Source: Bin80 sp965209015
Lineage (GTDB): Bacteria; Bacteroidota; Rhodothermia; Rhodothermales; Bin80
Direction of reading: 5' to 3'
Length of the DNA stretch: 64,000 nucleotides
Assembly (NCBI GenBank): GCA_965209015.1
Contig: OZ242367.1
Location: forward strand, 620,001 to 684,000
Position 1 is the stretch's first letter. The number at the start of each line of letters is the position of its first letter. The translations under genes were made by a program, and so were the position numbers. This document shows positions 1 to 10,300 of this stretch, piece by piece. The notes under the pieces are model-generated. The model was not told the origin of the DNA, did no database searches, and worked only from the letters and a program-made list of their open reading frames with translations.

Positions 1-2
1 CT

Positions 3-983
3 GGATTGACCAACGGAGTGCTTAGAACCGTAGCTCGTGCGCATTCTTCTTTGCCTGAACCAGATACAGGTAACTCAGTCCGTGATTTGGCTATTCGGTG
101 GTCACATCCCACTTGGCTAACCAAAAGATATATCCGTCGTTTTGGCATAGACGAGGCCACGCATCTTCTGAGGTGCAATAATGCCGCTCCAACGTATACC
201 ATTCGAGTAAACCGGATGCAGATGACTGCGGAAGAGTTAAGGGATGAACTTACTGCACAGAATATTTGCGTGAGTCGTTCAATGTTCCTAGAAGATTTTC
301 TGCGAATTAGATCTTTGGGTTACTTGATTCGAGAGGGTTATTTGGAACGTGGGATATGTTCTGTACAGGATGAGAGTGCTGGATTGGTTGTTGCACTTTT
401 GAATCCTCAGCCGGGCGAAACGATATTAGATACATGTGCTGCTCCAGGGGGTAAAGCACTAGCGATCGCCTGCCGAATGAAAGGCCGCGGGCAGCTACAT
501 GCCTGGGATATTCATCCCAATCGTCTTCAAAAAGTGGAACAGCAGGCACTGGCTCAGGGTCTGAAAAATATTCACATTCGTGCTGTCAATCTTTTGGAGA
601 GCTCTCCGATGCTCGCAGATCGTGTACTAATAGATGTTCCATGCAGTGGGACCGGCGTTCTGGGCAAGCGCGCAGACCTACGCTGGCGCCGGAGCGAGGC
701 AGACCTTGATCAGCTAATCAAATTGCAACAAAGCTTGTTAAATGCCACTGCGAACTGTGTCCGTGCAGGAGGACTCCTAGTTTATAGTACCTGCTCAATT
801 GAGCCGGAAGAAAATGAAGAGCAGATTAGATCGTTTTTGAAGCGCCATCCAGCTTATTGTCTTGAATACGCTGAGAATCTTATTCCTCCTGAAGTTCAGA
901 CTTCGGAGGGGTTTCTGGCCACGCTCCCGCATGTTCACAGCACTGATGGTGCATTTGCTGCCCGTCTACGTAGATGCACATGA
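3..983 (+). CDS. rsmB: 16S rRNA m5C967 methyltransferase RsmB (5' end cut by window)
   Basis: SAM-dependent RNA cytosine-5 methyltransferase of the RsmB/Sun type, acting on 16S rRNA. The frame is open to the window edge, and the first visible residues (LTNGVLR) match the end of the NusB-like N-terminal domain, so roughly the first 100 residues are missing and no true start is visible. Seen in order: the SAM-binding motif DTCAAPGGKA, the motif IV cysteine in DVPCSGTGVLGKRADLRWR, and the catalytic cysteine in YSTCSIEPEENE. Both cysteines expected of m5C RNA methyltransferases are present. The protein ends in a normal TGA. I am confident of the family; the exact target base rests on family knowledge. 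Confidence 0.93.
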   Translation, partial: GLTNGVLRTVARAHSSLPEPDTGNSVRDLAIRWSHPTWLTKRYIRRFGIDEATHLLRCNNAAPTYTIRVNRMQMTAEELRDELTAQNICVSRSMFLEDFLRIRSLGYLIREGYLERGICSVQDESAGLVVALLNPQPGETILDTCAAPGGKALAIACRMKGRGQLHAWDIHPNRLQKVEQQALAQGLKNIHIRAVNLLESSPMLADRVLIDVPCSGTGVLGKRADLRWRRSEADLDQLIKLQQSLLNATANCVRAGGLLVYSTCSIEPEENEEQIRSFLKRHPAYCLEYAENLIPPEVQTSEGFLATLPHVHSTDGAFAARLRRCT

Positions 984-1146
984 GGGTTAGATCATAGAAA
1001 ATGGATTTTCCGCTTGAACAGCACCCCTTAGGCAACGTACATGGAAGAGGAAAAGGACTAACCACTTCGCCAATTCGTTTTGATCCTGAGAGGTCACTGG
1101 AAGCGTCTTTCGGGTATTTAGAACTGAACTTATAATCGGAATAATT

Positions 1147-2271
1147 TTGCGACATCTTCTTCTTTTTTTTCTCATCATCCTGGGTCTTCCTTTTTCTACT
1201 TCGGCACAGCGAATTGCCAAGTATGGAGCAGATTTTCTTGCTGGGGGAGTAGATGCTCGGGCCTTGGCTATGGGAGGTGCAAATGTGGCACAGACACGGA
1301 ATGTGTATAGTGCGTACTGGAACCCATCAGGCTTAGCACATACAGAATATCCAGAAGTGGCGTACATGCATGCGGAGCGTTTTGCCGGCATTGTCTCCCT
1401 TGATTTTGCAGCGATCACATATCCTATCAGTCATACTTCAACTGTGGGCTTGAGTTTTTTCAGGAGCGGAGTGAACGATATTAAAAATACGCTCAACGCC
1501 TGGGATGCCGAGCGAAACCAACCCAAAGCCAATCCCGAGTCTTATATCACCAGCTTCTCAGCAGCCGATATGGCCTTTCTGCTCAGCTATGGAAGGAGAA
1601 TCAGTTCGCAATTCACGGTTGGTGCAACGGCAAAGATTGTACGACGCACAATTGGGAATTTTGCAGATGCATGGGGATATAGCCTTGATGCCGGTGCTCA
1701 GTGGCATGGGGATCAATTCTTAATTGGAGTACAAATTCAGGATCTTTCTACGATGCTTCAAAGCTGGAGCGTCAATACCTCTGCATTTTCAGTTGAAGGG
1801 ACCAATCCTGACACGGGGAATCGTTACACATTCACCGAGGTTTTTGATCAGGAGTTGCCCACTGGAGATACATTCTTAGTGTTGCCAGTTGTTCGGCTGG
1901 GTTCGGGTTTGATCCTGCCGGTAAGTTCTTCAAGCGTTGTAACCGTTGGCTTAGATGTTGATGTTGCCTTTGATGGTCAGCAGACGAATGCATTCAACAT
2001 GGGGGATCTATCCTTTCATCCAAGAATTGGCGCCGAATTTTCATTTCGGAATCTTGTGGCTCTTCGAGCGGGAGTCAACCGAGTTGCTCAGACTGCAGAT
2101 GATAAATTGGATGTAGTTCCCTCCGTGGGAGCAGGGATTCGTCTTGGCCCTCTATCGGTTGACTATGGGTTTGGTGACTTTGGTGGTTTAGTGAGCGATC
2201 TGGGATATTCCCATAGAATTTCTGTACATTTTATCTGGAAGCGAGAACGATTTCGTCGTCCGTCAGAATAG
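1147..2271 (+). CDS. PorV/PorQ-family outer-membrane protein
   Basis: Probable outer-membrane beta-barrel of the PorV/PorQ (UPF0164) family; PorV is the T9SS shuttle and PorQ an attachment-complex component. The 374-aa product starts at TTG (no upstream in-frame ATG) with a signal peptide ending FSTSAQ. It then shows the family signature near the N terminus: GGVDARALAMGGANVAQ followed by a YWNPSGLA segment. Alternating beta-strand patterns run to the end. Three proteins in this window carry T9SS tails, so a PorV-like partner fits, but the gene stands alone, between rsmB and a Fic gene. Whether it is PorV, PorQ or another member cannot be decided from the sequence alone. Confidence 0.8.
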   Translation: MRHLLLFFLIILGLPFSTSAQRIAKYGADFLAGGVDARALAMGGANVAQTRNVYSAYWNPSGLAHTEYPEVAYMHAERFAGIVSLDFAAITYPISHTSTVGLSFFRSGVNDIKNTLNAWDAERNQPKANPESYITSFSAADMAFLLSYGRRISSQFTVGATAKIVRRTIGNFADAWGYSLDAGAQWHGDQFLIGVQIQDLSTMLQSWSVNTSAFSVEGTNPDTGNRYTFTEVFDQELPTGDTFLVLPVVRLGSGLILPVSSSSVVTVGLDVDVAFDGQQTNAFNMGDLSFHPRIGAEFSFRNLVALRAGVNRVAQTADDKLDVVPSVGAGIRLGPLSVDYGFGDFGGLVSDLGYSHRISVHFIWKRERFRRPSE

Positions 2272-2300
2272 TCCGAAGTAATAGCTCCTAAGCAATCAAA

Positions 2301-2318
2301 CTGATCCGTATGGATCAG
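2301..2318 (+). terminator. short hairpin after the PorV-like gene
   Basis: CTGATCC and GGATCAG form a perfect 7-bp stem with a GTAT loop, 30 bases after the stop codon. No T-run follows, so this is at best a weak or factor-assisted terminator. Confidence 0.3.
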
Positions 2319-2434
2319 AGCCATCTACAAGGAATTCAAGACAGGATGCCGCCTATGAGAGATCGAACTGGACTCCCTACCCATAACATGTGGACTAAAA
2401 ACTGAACGGCAATGAAAATGTTTTTTCTGAATAA

Positions 2435-3910
2435 ATGATCTCAAGTGAGAAGGTCCAGCCCATCTGGGATATGGATGAGGGAATCAAGGATTTTGAACTT
2501 GATCCATGCGAGTTGGCGGCCTCCGAGATTCTTGGAATCAGGGAGAGTTGGCGAGAACAACAGGATCAACTGAGGGGCACACAACAGTTGCCAGAATTCA
2601 TTGAAAGACTCGGCAGAGAATGGGCAATTGAAACTGGAGTGATTGAGAACCTATATGAGATTGACCGTGGAGTGACACAAACTCTGATTGAGCATGGATT
2701 TCAGGCGGAGCTGCTTCAACATGGATCAACGAATAAACCCCGAGGGTATGTGCTTCAGCTTCTTGGAGGTCAGGAAGAGGTGCTTGATGGCGTATTTGAT
2801 TTCGTAAAGAGTGATAGAGAACTTACGACCTCCTACATCAAAGAACTTCACGGGGCATTACTTAGAAATCAGAAGACCACCGAGGGGATTGACTCCGTTG
2901 GTCAGTATGTTGACATTCCAATTCTCAAAGGTGTCTGGAAGGAACAAGAGAATTATCCGATTCGAGGTGGCATCAAATACACCTATTGTCCACCCGAGCA
3001 TGTCGGATCCGAAATGGATCGACTGATTGAACTTCATTCTAGTCATGTAGAGGAGAACATTTCGAGTGAAGTTCAGGCGGCTTGGTTACATCATCGCTTT
3101 ACTCAAATCCATCCATTTCAGGATGATAACGGGCGGGTCGCGCGTGCGATTGCCTCACTGGTTTTGATCAAAGACGGACTTTTTCCCCTAGTCATAACTA
3201 GAGACGATAGGAAAAGATATATTGAAGCACTGGAAGCTGCTGATCGGGGAGACCTTTCTCCATTGGTGAAGATGTTTGTCAGATCCCAATCAAGTCAGTT
3301 TAAAAAGGCATCAGAAGTTGGTGAGGAAACTTATGCTGAGGCACGCAGCACAGAGTCTGCGCTGAGAATTCTACAACAGGCGGCAGAGATTCATCAATCA
3401 AGGGCGCGTAGAAAGATCTTGCAGCATGCCAAGGCAATACAAGAAGACATAAAATTCAGACTTGATCAACTATGTCCAGACATAGAGAACGCTCTTGGGA
3501 AGGTTTATACGTCACAAAAAGTAAGTATTGAAGAATCAAACGAGGAAACGGAGCATTACTTTGGTTCCCAGATTATCAATACTGTGAATCGACTTGAATA
3601 TTTTGCGAATCGGGCTACCTTCCATTCTTGGATCTCTTTACAAATGTATTGGTCACGTAGGGCTCGACTTGTCTTCAGTATCCATGGAATTGGCAAACGC
3701 TCGAGTCACGAGGCGCTGGTTTGTTCACCGTTTTTGGATGTCACAGATTATGAAAAGAATCATCAAACTTCATCCTCGTTGATCCCCATTGCCGAGGACG
3801 GATTTATCTTCTTTAAGAGCGAGAACCAAGAAAAATTGAATGATCGTTTCGGGGAATGGTGTGAGGAGGTTCTGAGCGTCTTCCTTGTGGAGTTGGCGCA
3901 GAACTTGTGA
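2435..3910 (+). CDS. Fic-domain protein (class II-like, variant motif)
   Basis: Fic/DOC-fold protein, 491 aa, probably an AMP or other nucleotide transferase acting on proteins. The Fic motif is at residues 226-237 and reads HPFQDDNGRVAR; the usual form is HPFx(D/E)GNGRxxR, so a Gly that normally lies in the phosphate-binding loop is Asp here, while His226, Asn and Arg are kept. An upstream TGVIEN at residues 67-72 matches the (S/T)xxxE(G/N) inhibitory helix motif, which places it in class II. The roughly 200-residue C-terminal part after the Fic domain is not recognised. No antitoxin-like partner gene lies beside it. Confidence 0.85.
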   Translation: MISSEKVQPIWDMDEGIKDFELDPCELAASEILGIRESWREQQDQLRGTQQLPEFIERLGREWAIETGVIENLYEIDRGVTQTLIEHGFQAELLQHGSTNKPRGYVLQLLGGQEEVLDGVFDFVKSDRELTTSYIKELHGALLRNQKTTEGIDSVGQYVDIPILKGVWKEQENYPIRGGIKYTYCPPEHVGSEMDRLIELHSSHVEENISSEVQAAWLHHRFTQIHPFQDDNGRVARAIASLVLIKDGLFPLVITRDDRKRYIEALEAADRGDLSPLVKMFVRSQSSQFKKASEVGEETYAEARSTESALRILQQAAEIHQSRARRKILQHAKAIQEDIKFRLDQLCPDIENALGKVYTSQKVSIEESNEETEHYFGSQIINTVNRLEYFANRATFHSWISLQMYWSRRARLVFSIHGIGKRSSHEALVCSPFLDVTDYEKNHQTSSSLIPIAEDGFIFFKSENQEKLNDRFGEWCEEVLSVFLVELAQNL

Positions 3911-4140
3911 TTCAAAATAAACGTAGTGCAACATGTCAGACCGAATTCAAAAATTGATTAGGAGTGTTTCTTTCGGTTGAACTTTATTCCGTGAGCACCT
4001 CATGCTTGAGAGGATGCCAGCTCACCAGGCGAAACGGTTGGAAGTGTATCCTTTCCGATAGAATGGCAACACACGTCTTCACGAAAAATTCACTTTGGCG
4101 GAAAGAAGAAATGGGATCTAATCACGAGGAATATCTGTTT

Positions 4141-4159
4141 ATTTAGACTAAATCTAAAT
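4141..4159. promoter_or_regulatory. 7-bp palindrome directly before the TonB receptor start
   Basis: ATTTAGA-CTAAA-TCTAAAT is a perfect 7-bp inverted repeat with a 5-base centre, ending four bases before the receptor ATG. Its form (TTTAG...CTAAA) is reminiscent of DtxR/MntR-type metal-regulator operators and would block transcription or translation start. The downstream pair looks like a heme-uptake operon, so metal control is plausible. The regulator is inferred, not seen. Confidence 0.45.
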
Positions 4160-4163
4160 AAGA

Positions 4164-6329
4164 ATGCAGTCTCAACAAAGTTGGTCTTGGATAACACAGG
4201 TCTTTTGGGTTTGTGTGGTGTTGTTCTGTTTCGCAGTGACGGTGAACGGTCAACCCGTGCCTTCTGACTCCAGCCGTGTAGATTCAATTCGCTCCGTTCG
4301 GATGCCCCCCCTGGTTGTTACCGCTACCCGATCTGAGAAAATTCTTGAAGATGTAGCTGTACCCACGAGTGTAATTACGGCGGATGTGATGGAACGTGAA
4401 GGTGCGCTACGCCTCGGTGATGTACTGGCCTATCAGATGGGGATCGCCTTGTTTGATGATCATGGTACTGGGCTTCAAGTCCAGGGCTTTGCATCGGATT
4501 ATACCCTCATTTTACTTGACGGAGAGCCGGTGATTGGTCGTACTGCTGGGACGTTTGATGTTGATCGGATCACTGTGAGGGGGCTGAGTCGTATGGAAAT
4601 CGTGCGCGGCCCATCCTCATCCCTCTATGGTAGCGAAGCTCTGGCAGGGGTTGTCAATCTGATCACCGCACCACCGACTGAAGGTATGGCAGGGTCTGCG
4701 AGCTTCCGTATTGGCTCTTTTGCCACTTCGGACATGACACTTCAAATGGAAGGAGGATATGAGCACATAGGAGCAAGAGTTGTAATCAATCGGTATGCTT
4801 CGGATGGTTATGATTTAACCCCAGATACCTACGGACCGACCACTCCAACTTTTGCCGATTGGACTGGGGATCTGAGAAGTCACATGCATTTGACGGATCG
4901 TGTCCTGATTAAGCTGGGCGCTCGAAGAACGATTGAAAATCAAGAGAGTGTATTCGCCTTACAAAGGAGTGGATTGACGGAGGAACGCTACAACGATGAG
5001 GGTCGCAGACTGGAGTGGAGCCTTCATCCAGAAATTAGAATTCAGCTTAGTGACAAATTCCGACTCAACACGACACTCTATGGTACCAGCTACCAGACTG
5101 AGACACATCACCACCGCCAGAGCGATGGATTTGTCAACTATGAAGATGAATTTGATCAGACCTATGCCAAGGCAGAGCTGCAGATGGATATGCTCTGGGA
5201 TGCTCAGAATATTACGAATCTTGGAGGTGGGATCATACGTGAGCGGATTGGTGGAACCAGATATGGGTCAACTGGAAGTAATCCAAACCCGGAATCAACC
5301 CAAGCCTATTTTTTCACCCAGCATGAATGGCTAGCTTCCAGTAAAGTACATTTCAACACAAGTCTCCGTTTTGATAACCATTCAGACTATGCTGCCCGGG
5401 TTACACCCAAATTTGCAGTGCTATTCCGTCCGACGAGTGAGGTACGTTTGCGTGCAAGTGTTGGTAGTGGTTTTAAGGCACCTGCCTTCCGTCAACTCTA
5501 TTTAGCCTTCACAAACCCAGCGGGAGGGTATTCTGTTTTTGGATCTGTACCAATGAACGATGGAATCTCCCAACTGGAAGCGGAGGGACAAATTGAACAG
5601 ACACTCTTTGATCTTTCTCAACTGGATCCCCTACAGGCGGAAAGTTCAGTTGCATTCAACGTGGGTGGATCCGTAGATCTAATGCCCTGGCTCATAATTC
5701 AGGCCAACGTATTTCACAACAACGTGCAAGACCTTATTGAAACGCAGCCTGTAGCCCAGAAAACCAATGGATCATTCGTATACGGTTACTTCAATCTGGC
5801 CAAGATCTACACGCGTGGGATTGAACTTGAAGCGACCTTGAATCCACAGTTTGGAAGCCGGAGTCAGATTGATCTCACGTTGGGATACCAATTTCTTCAG
5901 GCACGGGACCGTGAGATTGTCACTGCACTTAAAGAGGGTTCAGTATTTGGGCGTCTCCCCAATGGGCGCGATTATCGGCTTGGGCTTAGTGACTATACCG
6001 GTATGTTCGGACGCTCTCCGCATTCGGCTTCGGTCCGTGCCGCTTACATGAACTCGGCGATTGGTGTAACTGCAAGTATTCAGGCGCGGTGGCGCAGCCG
6101 CTATGGATACCGGGATCTTGATGGAAACAATCTAGCCAATCGGTCGGACGAATTTGTGCCGGGGTATGCTGTGCTTGGCGCAACTCTGACCAAAAAAATT
6201 TCAGTCGCTTTGGGTATTGAAGCGGTCATGCAGTTAGGTATAGATAATGCTTTCAATCAAATCTACCCTTCATTGGTGCCTTCACTTCCAGGGCGCCGGG
6301 GTTACGTATCATTTCAATTTAATTTCTAA
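4164..6329 (+). CDS. TonB-dependent outer-membrane receptor (HmuR-like)
   Basis: TonB-dependent receptor, 721 aa, probably for heme because a HmuY-type lipoprotein gene follows after 4 bases. A signal peptide (about residues 1-30) is followed by a TonB-box-like PLVVTATRSEK, then a plug domain with the LDGEPVIG and VRGPSSSLYGSEALAGVVNLIT segments, then a 22-strand-type barrel that ends GRRGYVSFQFNF with a terminal Phe. The region FKAPAFRQLYLAFTNPAGGY corresponds to the FRAP/NPDL stretch of HmuR-like heme receptors. Length is normal for the family. A palindrome immediately upstream suggests repression in metal-replete cells. Substrate is inferred from context. Confidence 0.9.
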   Translation: MQSQQSWSWITQVFWVCVVLFCFAVTVNGQPVPSDSSRVDSIRSVRMPPLVVTATRSEKILEDVAVPTSVITADVMEREGALRLGDVLAYQMGIALFDDHGTGLQVQGFASDYTLILLDGEPVIGRTAGTFDVDRITVRGLSRMEIVRGPSSSLYGSEALAGVVNLITAPPTEGMAGSASFRIGSFATSDMTLQMEGGYEHIGARVVINRYASDGYDLTPDTYGPTTPTFADWTGDLRSHMHLTDRVLIKLGARRTIENQESVFALQRSGLTEERYNDEGRRLEWSLHPEIRIQLSDKFRLNTTLYGTSYQTETHHHRQSDGFVNYEDEFDQTYAKAELQMDMLWDAQNITNLGGGIIRERIGGTRYGSTGSNPNPESTQAYFFTQHEWLASSKVHFNTSLRFDNHSDYAARVTPKFAVLFRPTSEVRLRASVGSGFKAPAFRQLYLAFTNPAGGYSVFGSVPMNDGISQLEAEGQIEQTLFDLSQLDPLQAESSVAFNVGGSVDLMPWLIIQANVFHNNVQDLIETQPVAQKTNGSFVYGYFNLAKIYTRGIELEATLNPQFGSRSQIDLTLGYQFLQARDREIVTALKEGSVFGRLPNGRDYRLGLSDYTGMFGRSPHSASVRAAYMNSAIGVTASIQARWRSRYGYRDLDGNNLANRSDEFVPGYAVLGATLTKKISVALGIEAVMQLGIDNAFNQIYPSLVPSLPGRRGYVSFQFNF

Positions 6330-6333
6330 GTTA

Positions 6334-7098
6334 ATGAGCCAAATTTTACGGATCAAAAAGACTTCATTCCCTTTGCGAAATCTTGGGTTATTTATGGCGG
6401 TATTGATGGTATTCATCGGTGCGTGCGATAGTACCACTATGGAACCAGTACCAGTACCGCTTGAGGCTTTGATGGCTGAGGATGTACCAGCGGATCCTGC
6501 CTCAGGCAGAGATCCGACAACCGGGCGGGCGATTTCAAACAATCTATATACTTTGTATGACCTTGATGAAAATCAGATCGTACTGTCCTCATCAGATACG
6601 GATACTGTACAACGGGAGCAGGATTCCACTGGGACGGTATGGGATATTGGCTTCCGGGGGACTACAATTATCTTCAATGGTGGCGAAAGCGGTTCAGGTC
6701 AGGCGAGTGCACAACTTCTTTCTCTACCTTTTGATGAGGTGATGGAAGCACCGTCCAATGGATATATCGCAGATGGTGAAAATACTACATGTCCATCCGT
6801 TCAGACACCATTTGGTCCGGCCCCTAGTAGCCCATTAGCAATCTGCACAGGCTCTGACAATGGATGGTATAATTATGATTCTGAATCGGGCCTCATCAGC
6901 CCAGTCCCGGGCCGTACGGTCGTCATGAAAACGGCAACAGGCAACTATGCTTCTCTTCGCTTTCTTAGCTATTATCAGGGAAATCCGAATCCTCCCGATC
7001 CGAGTGCCCCGTCACGCTATTATACTTTTGAGTTCATCTTACAGTCTGATGGATCACGTGATCTCCGAAATACTACCAGTAGCGAAGGAGCACAATGA
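6334..7098 (+). CDS. HmuY-family heme-binding lipoprotein
   Basis: Predicted surface or periplasmic lipoprotein of the HmuY family, 255 aa, which would capture heme and pass it to the upstream receptor. I chose the ATG at 6334, 4 bases after the receptor stop; the frame is open further upstream, but that would overlap the receptor. The signal peptide ends in a lipobox (FIGAC, then DST). HmuY-like features are TVWDIGFRGTTIIFNGG in the N-terminal half and the C-terminal RYYTFEFILQ strand. The two genes appear translationally coupled. A decayed copy of this gene's 3' third lies at 11,602-11,859. Confidence 0.8.
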   Translation: MSQILRIKKTSFPLRNLGLFMAVLMVFIGACDSTTMEPVPVPLEALMAEDVPADPASGRDPTTGRAISNNLYTLYDLDENQIVLSSSDTDTVQREQDSTGTVWDIGFRGTTIIFNGGESGSGQASAQLLSLPFDEVMEAPSNGYIADGENTTCPSVQTPFGPAPSSPLAICTGSDNGWYNYDSESGLISPVPGRTVVMKTATGNYASLRFLSYYQGNPNPPDPSAPSRYYTFEFILQSDGSRDLRNTTSSEGAQ

Positions 7099-7323
7099 AC
7101 ATGAAAGAAAGCTGTGACACTCTGCTCTTTATTCGTGATCAAAATCAGAGAATTCAAGAATTCTATTGAAGTGCACACGCGGAGTCGTGAACATCCCAAA
7201 CGGAGATCCGACAGCAGAATCTCATAGGTTACAGGTCAAATTATTTCATAGGCCGCTTTGAAGGTAATTCGGAATGCAGTAAATTGGGTGCATCTTTTTC
7301 GTAAATGATGCTTTCATTGATTT

Positions 7324-10300
7324 ATGATTCTTCTTCATGCTGGTATTTGTGGGGGGCAGTTATACCTTTGGGGGGAGGTCCCTTTCGAGAATCAAACCAA
7401 AAATTTATCAAGTTCAGATCTCCTCTATGCTGCGGCAGCAATAGATCTGGCGAATGCCGCCAGTGAAACGGGAGTTCGTTTGCAGGCGAAGCAGGCGGTT
7501 TCTCTCTGGGCATGGCTTCCTACACGTAATGGAATTCCACTCCCTTCCAGCCCCCTCATCTCAGATCTCCCTCATGAAGATGGTGAATTATCTCTGACAG
7601 CATGGCAGATCACAGCGATTCAACTCCCAGTTGAGGAAGCTGTAAATTTTCTTGGTGCCTGTGGTGGTAAGAAAATGCTTGCGCCAGGAATCCTTCTTGG
7701 TTCGGATGTACAGTTTTTTGTTAAGGTATTGCGGTTCACCGCTTCGTTGACCGCACATGAGCAGTTTCTTCCTGGGCTTCATCATCAGGAGAGCGACTAT
7801 CAGGCAAGGTGGCAGCCCGTCTTGACGGGAAGAGATGAGGAAAGAGCTACTCTATTGGCCCGAGCGATGCCCCATGCATGCCGTGCTTTGACCCAAAATG
7901 CAGAGACAGAGCCCAAGGATGCGCCATTGGCGATTATTTCTGGGATGATCAACACCATTTTGGACTATCTGATCAAGTTATCCTGGATTGAGAAATCACC
8001 TCCAGGATCCCGGTCCAGAAGCGCCAGGAAAAAGTCATATGCCAGCGTGCATGACCAATGGATTCATGCTTTACGTTCTTGGAATGCTGACATGTCGGGG
8101 GAGGAGCAAGATCTGGAATTTCTGGATAGGCAGATTCAGGGATGGCGGCGGTCAATTTCAATATCAAGTCAAACCCCGTTCCGACTCAGCTTTCGTCTTG
8201 AAGAACCTGAGGACGATTCAGAACAGTGGTATGTGCGTTATTTATTGAATGCCGTGGACGATCCCAGTCTCTATATTGAGATAGCCGACGCGTGGGTTCC
8301 AGACAAAGAGACAAAGTCAATCTTCTCCAAGTATGGGGCAAACATGCAGGAATACCTGCTGACCTCACTTGGACATGTGTCAAGCCTTGATCCTGTCCTT
8401 GAAAGTAGTTTGAAGCAACCTCGTCCCGGAGGTGCCAGACTTGATCATTCTGGTGCTCATTTATTTCTAACCGAGACATCTTGGCTACTGCAACAGGCAG
8501 GGTACAGTGTGGAACTCCCAGCGTGGTGGAGCACTTCTGGACCAAAGCGGCGATTATCCGTTCGGGCGAAGGTTTCCTCTCCTAAAATGCAAGGTTCAGG
8601 AGTTCTTTCACTTGAAGATCTGGTAGAGTTTGACTGGCAATTGGCAATCGGAGACGAAAAACTCTCGCTTCAAGAGATAGAGACGTTGACTCATATGAAG
8701 ATGCCACTTGTAAAAATTCGAGGGCAATGGATGCAGTTTGATGCCGAAGCAATTCAGCAGGCGATTGACTTTTGGAAGAAGAAAGGAACTGGTAAAATCA
8801 CTGCTCGAAATGTCGTGCACATGGCACTTGGCACTGCCCAAACGCCGAGTGAACTATTTTTTGAGGGAGTTCAGGCTACGGGGTGGGTTGGAGATCTACT
8901 ACATACCCTGGAACACGGTGCCGATATAGAAGAAATTCCTGCTTCAAAGGAATTTGATGGAACGTTACGTCCGTATCAATCTCGCGGATTGGCATGGCTC
9001 ACGTTTCTGCGGCAGTGGGGATTTGGAGCATGTCTCGCCGATGACATGGGACTGGGGAAGACTCCGCAAACCCTTGCATTCATTCAGCGCTACCGGGAAG
9101 AAAACGGAAAACGTCCTGTACTCGTAGTCTGTCCAACCTCTGTGATGGGAAACTGGCAAAAGGAAGCTGCACACTTTACACCCAATCTCCCCGTCCTTCT
9201 TCATCACGGTCCCAAACGGGTTAAGGAGCCAGACATATTCAAAGAGAAAGCTCTTCAGCAGGCAATTGTGATCACAGGATTCCCTCTACTGCATCGGGAC
9301 GCAGAGGTATTACACCAGGTTGACTGGGGAGCGGTGATCGTAGACGAAGCCCAGAATATTAAAAATCCAGGTACCAAACAAGCCAAAGCAGCCCGTGCGA
9401 TCCAAGCTGATTACCGAATCGCACTTACAGGCACCCCCGTGGAAAATAATGTTGGTGAGTTGTGGTCAATCATGGAATTTATCAATCCTGGCTTTCTCTA
9501 CACGCAAGCAGAGTTCAAACGTCAATTTTTTATTCCAATTCAGGTTCATCGTAGCCCCGAGGCAGCGGAGCGCCTGCGACAGATCACTCGTCCCTTTATT
9601 CTTAGGCGACTCAAAACAGATAAGACGATCATTGATGACCTGCCTGAAAAGCAAGAGACGAACGTATTCACCCAGCTCACAAAAGAGCAGGTCTCTTTAT
9701 ATCGAGCTGTAGTGAAAGAGACATCCGCTGCACTGGATCAATCCGAAGAGGGAAATGGGATTGAACGAAAAGGACTAATTTTGGCCACATTGACGAAACT
9801 CAAGCAGATCTGCAACCATCCAGCGCAGTTTCTACATGATGAGTCAGCTATTGCCATGCGTTCCGGAAAATTGAATCGTCTCACCGAAATGTTAGAAGAA
9901 GTGCATGAGGTGAGAGATCGGGTTCTCATCTTTACGCAGTTCGCTGAAATGGGAAGAATCATCCAGCGTCATTTACAAGCAACCTTCGGGAGCGAGGCTA
10001 TGTTTTTGCATGGGGGAGTCCCCAAGAAACAGCGGGATCGAATGGTTGAACGCTTTCAGCATGATGAGAATGGCCCGCTCTTTTTCCTCCTCTCCTTAAA
10101 GGCCGCAGGGACAGGCCTTAATTTGACGCGCGCGAACCATGTGTTTCACTATGACCGGTGGTGGAACCCAGCCGTCGAAAACCAAGCGACGGATCGAGCC
10201 TTTCGGATTGGACAGACCAAACATGTGCAAGTATACAAGTTCGTGTGCACGGGAACCGTGGAAGAGCATATCAACACAATGATTGAAGAAAAACAAGAGG

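Noticed and set aside
1001..1135. 44-codon plus frame filling the gap between rsmB and the PorV-like gene
   Set aside because: ATG with no ribosome site and no recognisable protein features; length is within chance.
2435..3910. Fic gene as half of a Fic toxin/antitoxin pair
   Set aside because: No small antitoxin gene lies on either side, and the inhibitory motif is within the same protein (class II).
7149..7164. Palindrome AGAATTCAAGAATTCT after hmuY
   Set aside because: Perfect 7-bp arms, but in a 225-base gap after a gene with no copies elsewhere in the window; could be chance.
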